Assembly: GCA_016786865.1 (NCBI GenBank)
Contig: JAEUVE010000015.1
Coordinates: 1-64,000 of the forward strand
Source: Sediminibacterium sp.
Lineage (GTDB): Bacteria > Bacteroidota > Bacteroidia > Chitinophagales > Chitinophagaceae
DNA: 64,000 nucleotides
Direction: 5' to 3'
Position numbers and translations under genes: made by a program. The notes below the pieces were generated by a model. It saw only the letters and a list, made by a program, of their open reading frames with translations, did no database searches and was not told the origin of the DNA. Below are positions 62,947 through 64,000 of this stretch, one piece after another (the first letter of the stretch is position 1; the number at the start of each line of letters is the position of its first letter).

Positions 62947-64000
62947 ATGAGTCACGCACATTTTTCCGAACAGGAATTAATCAGAAGAGAGAAGCTTGCA
63001 AAGCTGCAGGCAGTTGGCATTGATCCATTCCCCGCACCACTTTATCCTGTAAATCATTTTTCAACAGATATCAAGAATGCCTACACAGAAGAAACCAAAG
63101 ATCAGTTCAGTGATCTCTGTGTTGCAGGCCGGATTATGAGCATCAACGATAAGGGGAAGGTATTCTTTATTAAGATACAAGACAGCAAGGGCATCATTCA
63201 ACTATATGTAAAAAGAGATGAAATATGTCCGGATGAAGACAAGTCCTATTTTGACAACCTGGTAAAACACGGACTGGACCTGGGAGATATTATCGGTTGT
63301 ACCGGTTATGCATTTGTAACCAAAACCGGGGAAACCTCCATCCATGCAAAAACCATTACCCTGTTAACCAAATCCCTCAAACCCCTTCCCGTGGTTAAAA
63401 GAGACGAGGAAGGAAATATTTTTGATGCCGTAACTGATCCTGAGTTTCGCTACAGACAGCGTTATGCCGACCTGATCATCAATCCGGAGGTAAAAGACAC
63501 GTTTCTAAAAAGAACCAGGATCATTAATACCATTCGGGAATTCCTGAACGAACAGGGTGCCCTGGAAGTGGATACGCCGGTGCTCCAGTCTATTCCCGGG
63601 GGTGCGGCAGCCCGTCCGTTCGTGACGCACCACAATGCACTGGATGTTCCTTTCTACTTAAGAATTGCCAATGAACTGTATCTGAAAAGACTGATTGTAG
63701 GTGGGTTCGACTGGGTGTACGAATTCAGCAGAAACTTCCGAAACGAAGGAATGGACCGTACACATAATCCGGAATTCACGGTACTGGAATGGTATACTGC
63801 CTATAAAGACTATCTCTGGATGATGGAGGTAACAGAGCAGCTCTTCGAAAAGATTGCCATTACCCTGCACGGAACCACAGAAGTTACCCTGGGTAATAAC
63901 GTGATTAATTTCAAGGCGCCTTTCAGAAGAATCAGTATCCATGATGCAATCAGGGAAAATACAGGTATTGATATCAGTGAAATGGACGAAGCCGGCCTGC
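62947..64000 (+). CDS. lysS: Lysyl-tRNA synthetase (class II), 3' end beyond window
   Basis: The frame from ATG 62947 (MSHAHFSEQELIRREKLA) stays open to the window edge (about 351 residues seen of roughly 500). The N-terminal OB-fold anticodon-binding domain (SDLCVAGRIMSINDKGKVFFIKIQD) is followed by class II motif 1 (FLNEQGALEVDTPVLQSIPGGAAARPF) and motif 2 (FSRNFRNEGMDRTHNPEFTVLEWY in parts). It charges tRNA-Lys with lysine. A two-hairpin leader precedes it. Confidence 0.97.
   Translation, partial: MSHAHFSEQELIRREKLAKLQAVGIDPFPAPLYPVNHFSTDIKNAYTEETKDQFSDLCVAGRIMSINDKGKVFFIKIQDSKGIIQLYVKRDEICPDEDKSYFDNLVKHGLDLGDIIGCTGYAFVTKTGETSIHAKTITLLTKSLKPLPVVKRDEEGNIFDAVTDPEFRYRQRYADLIINPEVKDTFLKRTRIINTIREFLNEQGALEVDTPVLQSIPGGAAARPFVTHHNALDVPFYLRIANELYLKRLIVGGFDWVYEFSRNFRNEGMDRTHNPEFTVLEWYTAYKDYLWMMEVTEQLFEKIAITLHGTTEVTLGNNVINFKAPFRRISIHDAIRENTGIDISEMDEAGL

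Overview
The window is bacterial and reads as Bacteroidota, most likely a Chitinophagaceae-type organism. The evidence is type IX secretion C-terminal sorting domains, TAnnTTTG-type promoter elements, few Shine-Dalgarno sequences, DUF4153, PepSY and GH97 (SusB-like) genes, and a group 1 [NiFe]-hydrogenase locus typical of aerobic heterotrophs. No phage, transposase, CRISPR array or rRNA was seen. One tRNA gene is present.

Bases 1-10.7 kb are visibly more GC-rich than the rest. They hold the start of a secreted Ig-like protein, fabG, fabH, two tandem T9SS-exported repeat proteins, rlmN, an SRPBCC/GyrI-like fusion and an unusual GT2 fusion. This block ends at a tRNA-Asn whose two acceptor strands do not match properly (G1 opposite A72, two G-U pairs). 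Base composition and codon use change right after it. The junction is either an island insertion at a tRNA or an assembly chimera of two related genomes, so linkage across about 10.77-10.84 kb should not be trusted without read evidence.

From 10.9 to 18.4 kb there are a DUF1905 protein, a secreted cupin/ABM pair, a frameshifted pseudogene, a three-gene photolyase operon (PhrB-type protein without its Fe-S ligands, a DUF2805 protein, and a domain-permuted photolyase-like protein) and a SusB-type alpha-glucosidase. From 18.5 to 23.6 kb a tight five-gene operon encodes a LolA-like carrier, two FtsX-type permeases, a LolD-type ATPase and an outer-membrane barrel. It has the parts of a complete trans-envelope lipid or lipoprotein export route and is one of the two best candidates for an undescribed system. 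From 23.6 to 38.9 kb there are small enzymes, methyltransferases, acetyltransferases, a wHTH/DUF4153 operon, and a tryptophanase plus tyrosine phenol-lyase pair.

From 38.9 to 49.4 kb lies a full hydrogenase locus. hypA-B-F-C-D-E, headed by an unnamed 70-residue HPGHG membrane protein, is divergent from hyaA-B-C-D. The small subunit carries the six-cysteine proximal-cluster signature of O2-tolerant enzymes, so the cell probably oxidises H2 into its aerobic respiratory chain. From 49.4 to 56 kb there is an RND tripartite efflux operon and a NarL-type regulator that lacks its phospho-acceptor aspartate. From 56 to 62.5 kb there are a DUF1080 protein, a YheT-like hydrolase, CorA, a MerC/SCO1/Fur/epimerase cluster with a 15-bp palindromic operator, and an LpxD-like acyltransferase. 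The window ends inside lysS, which is preceded by a two-hairpin leader ending in an intrinsic terminator (candidate attenuator or small RNA).
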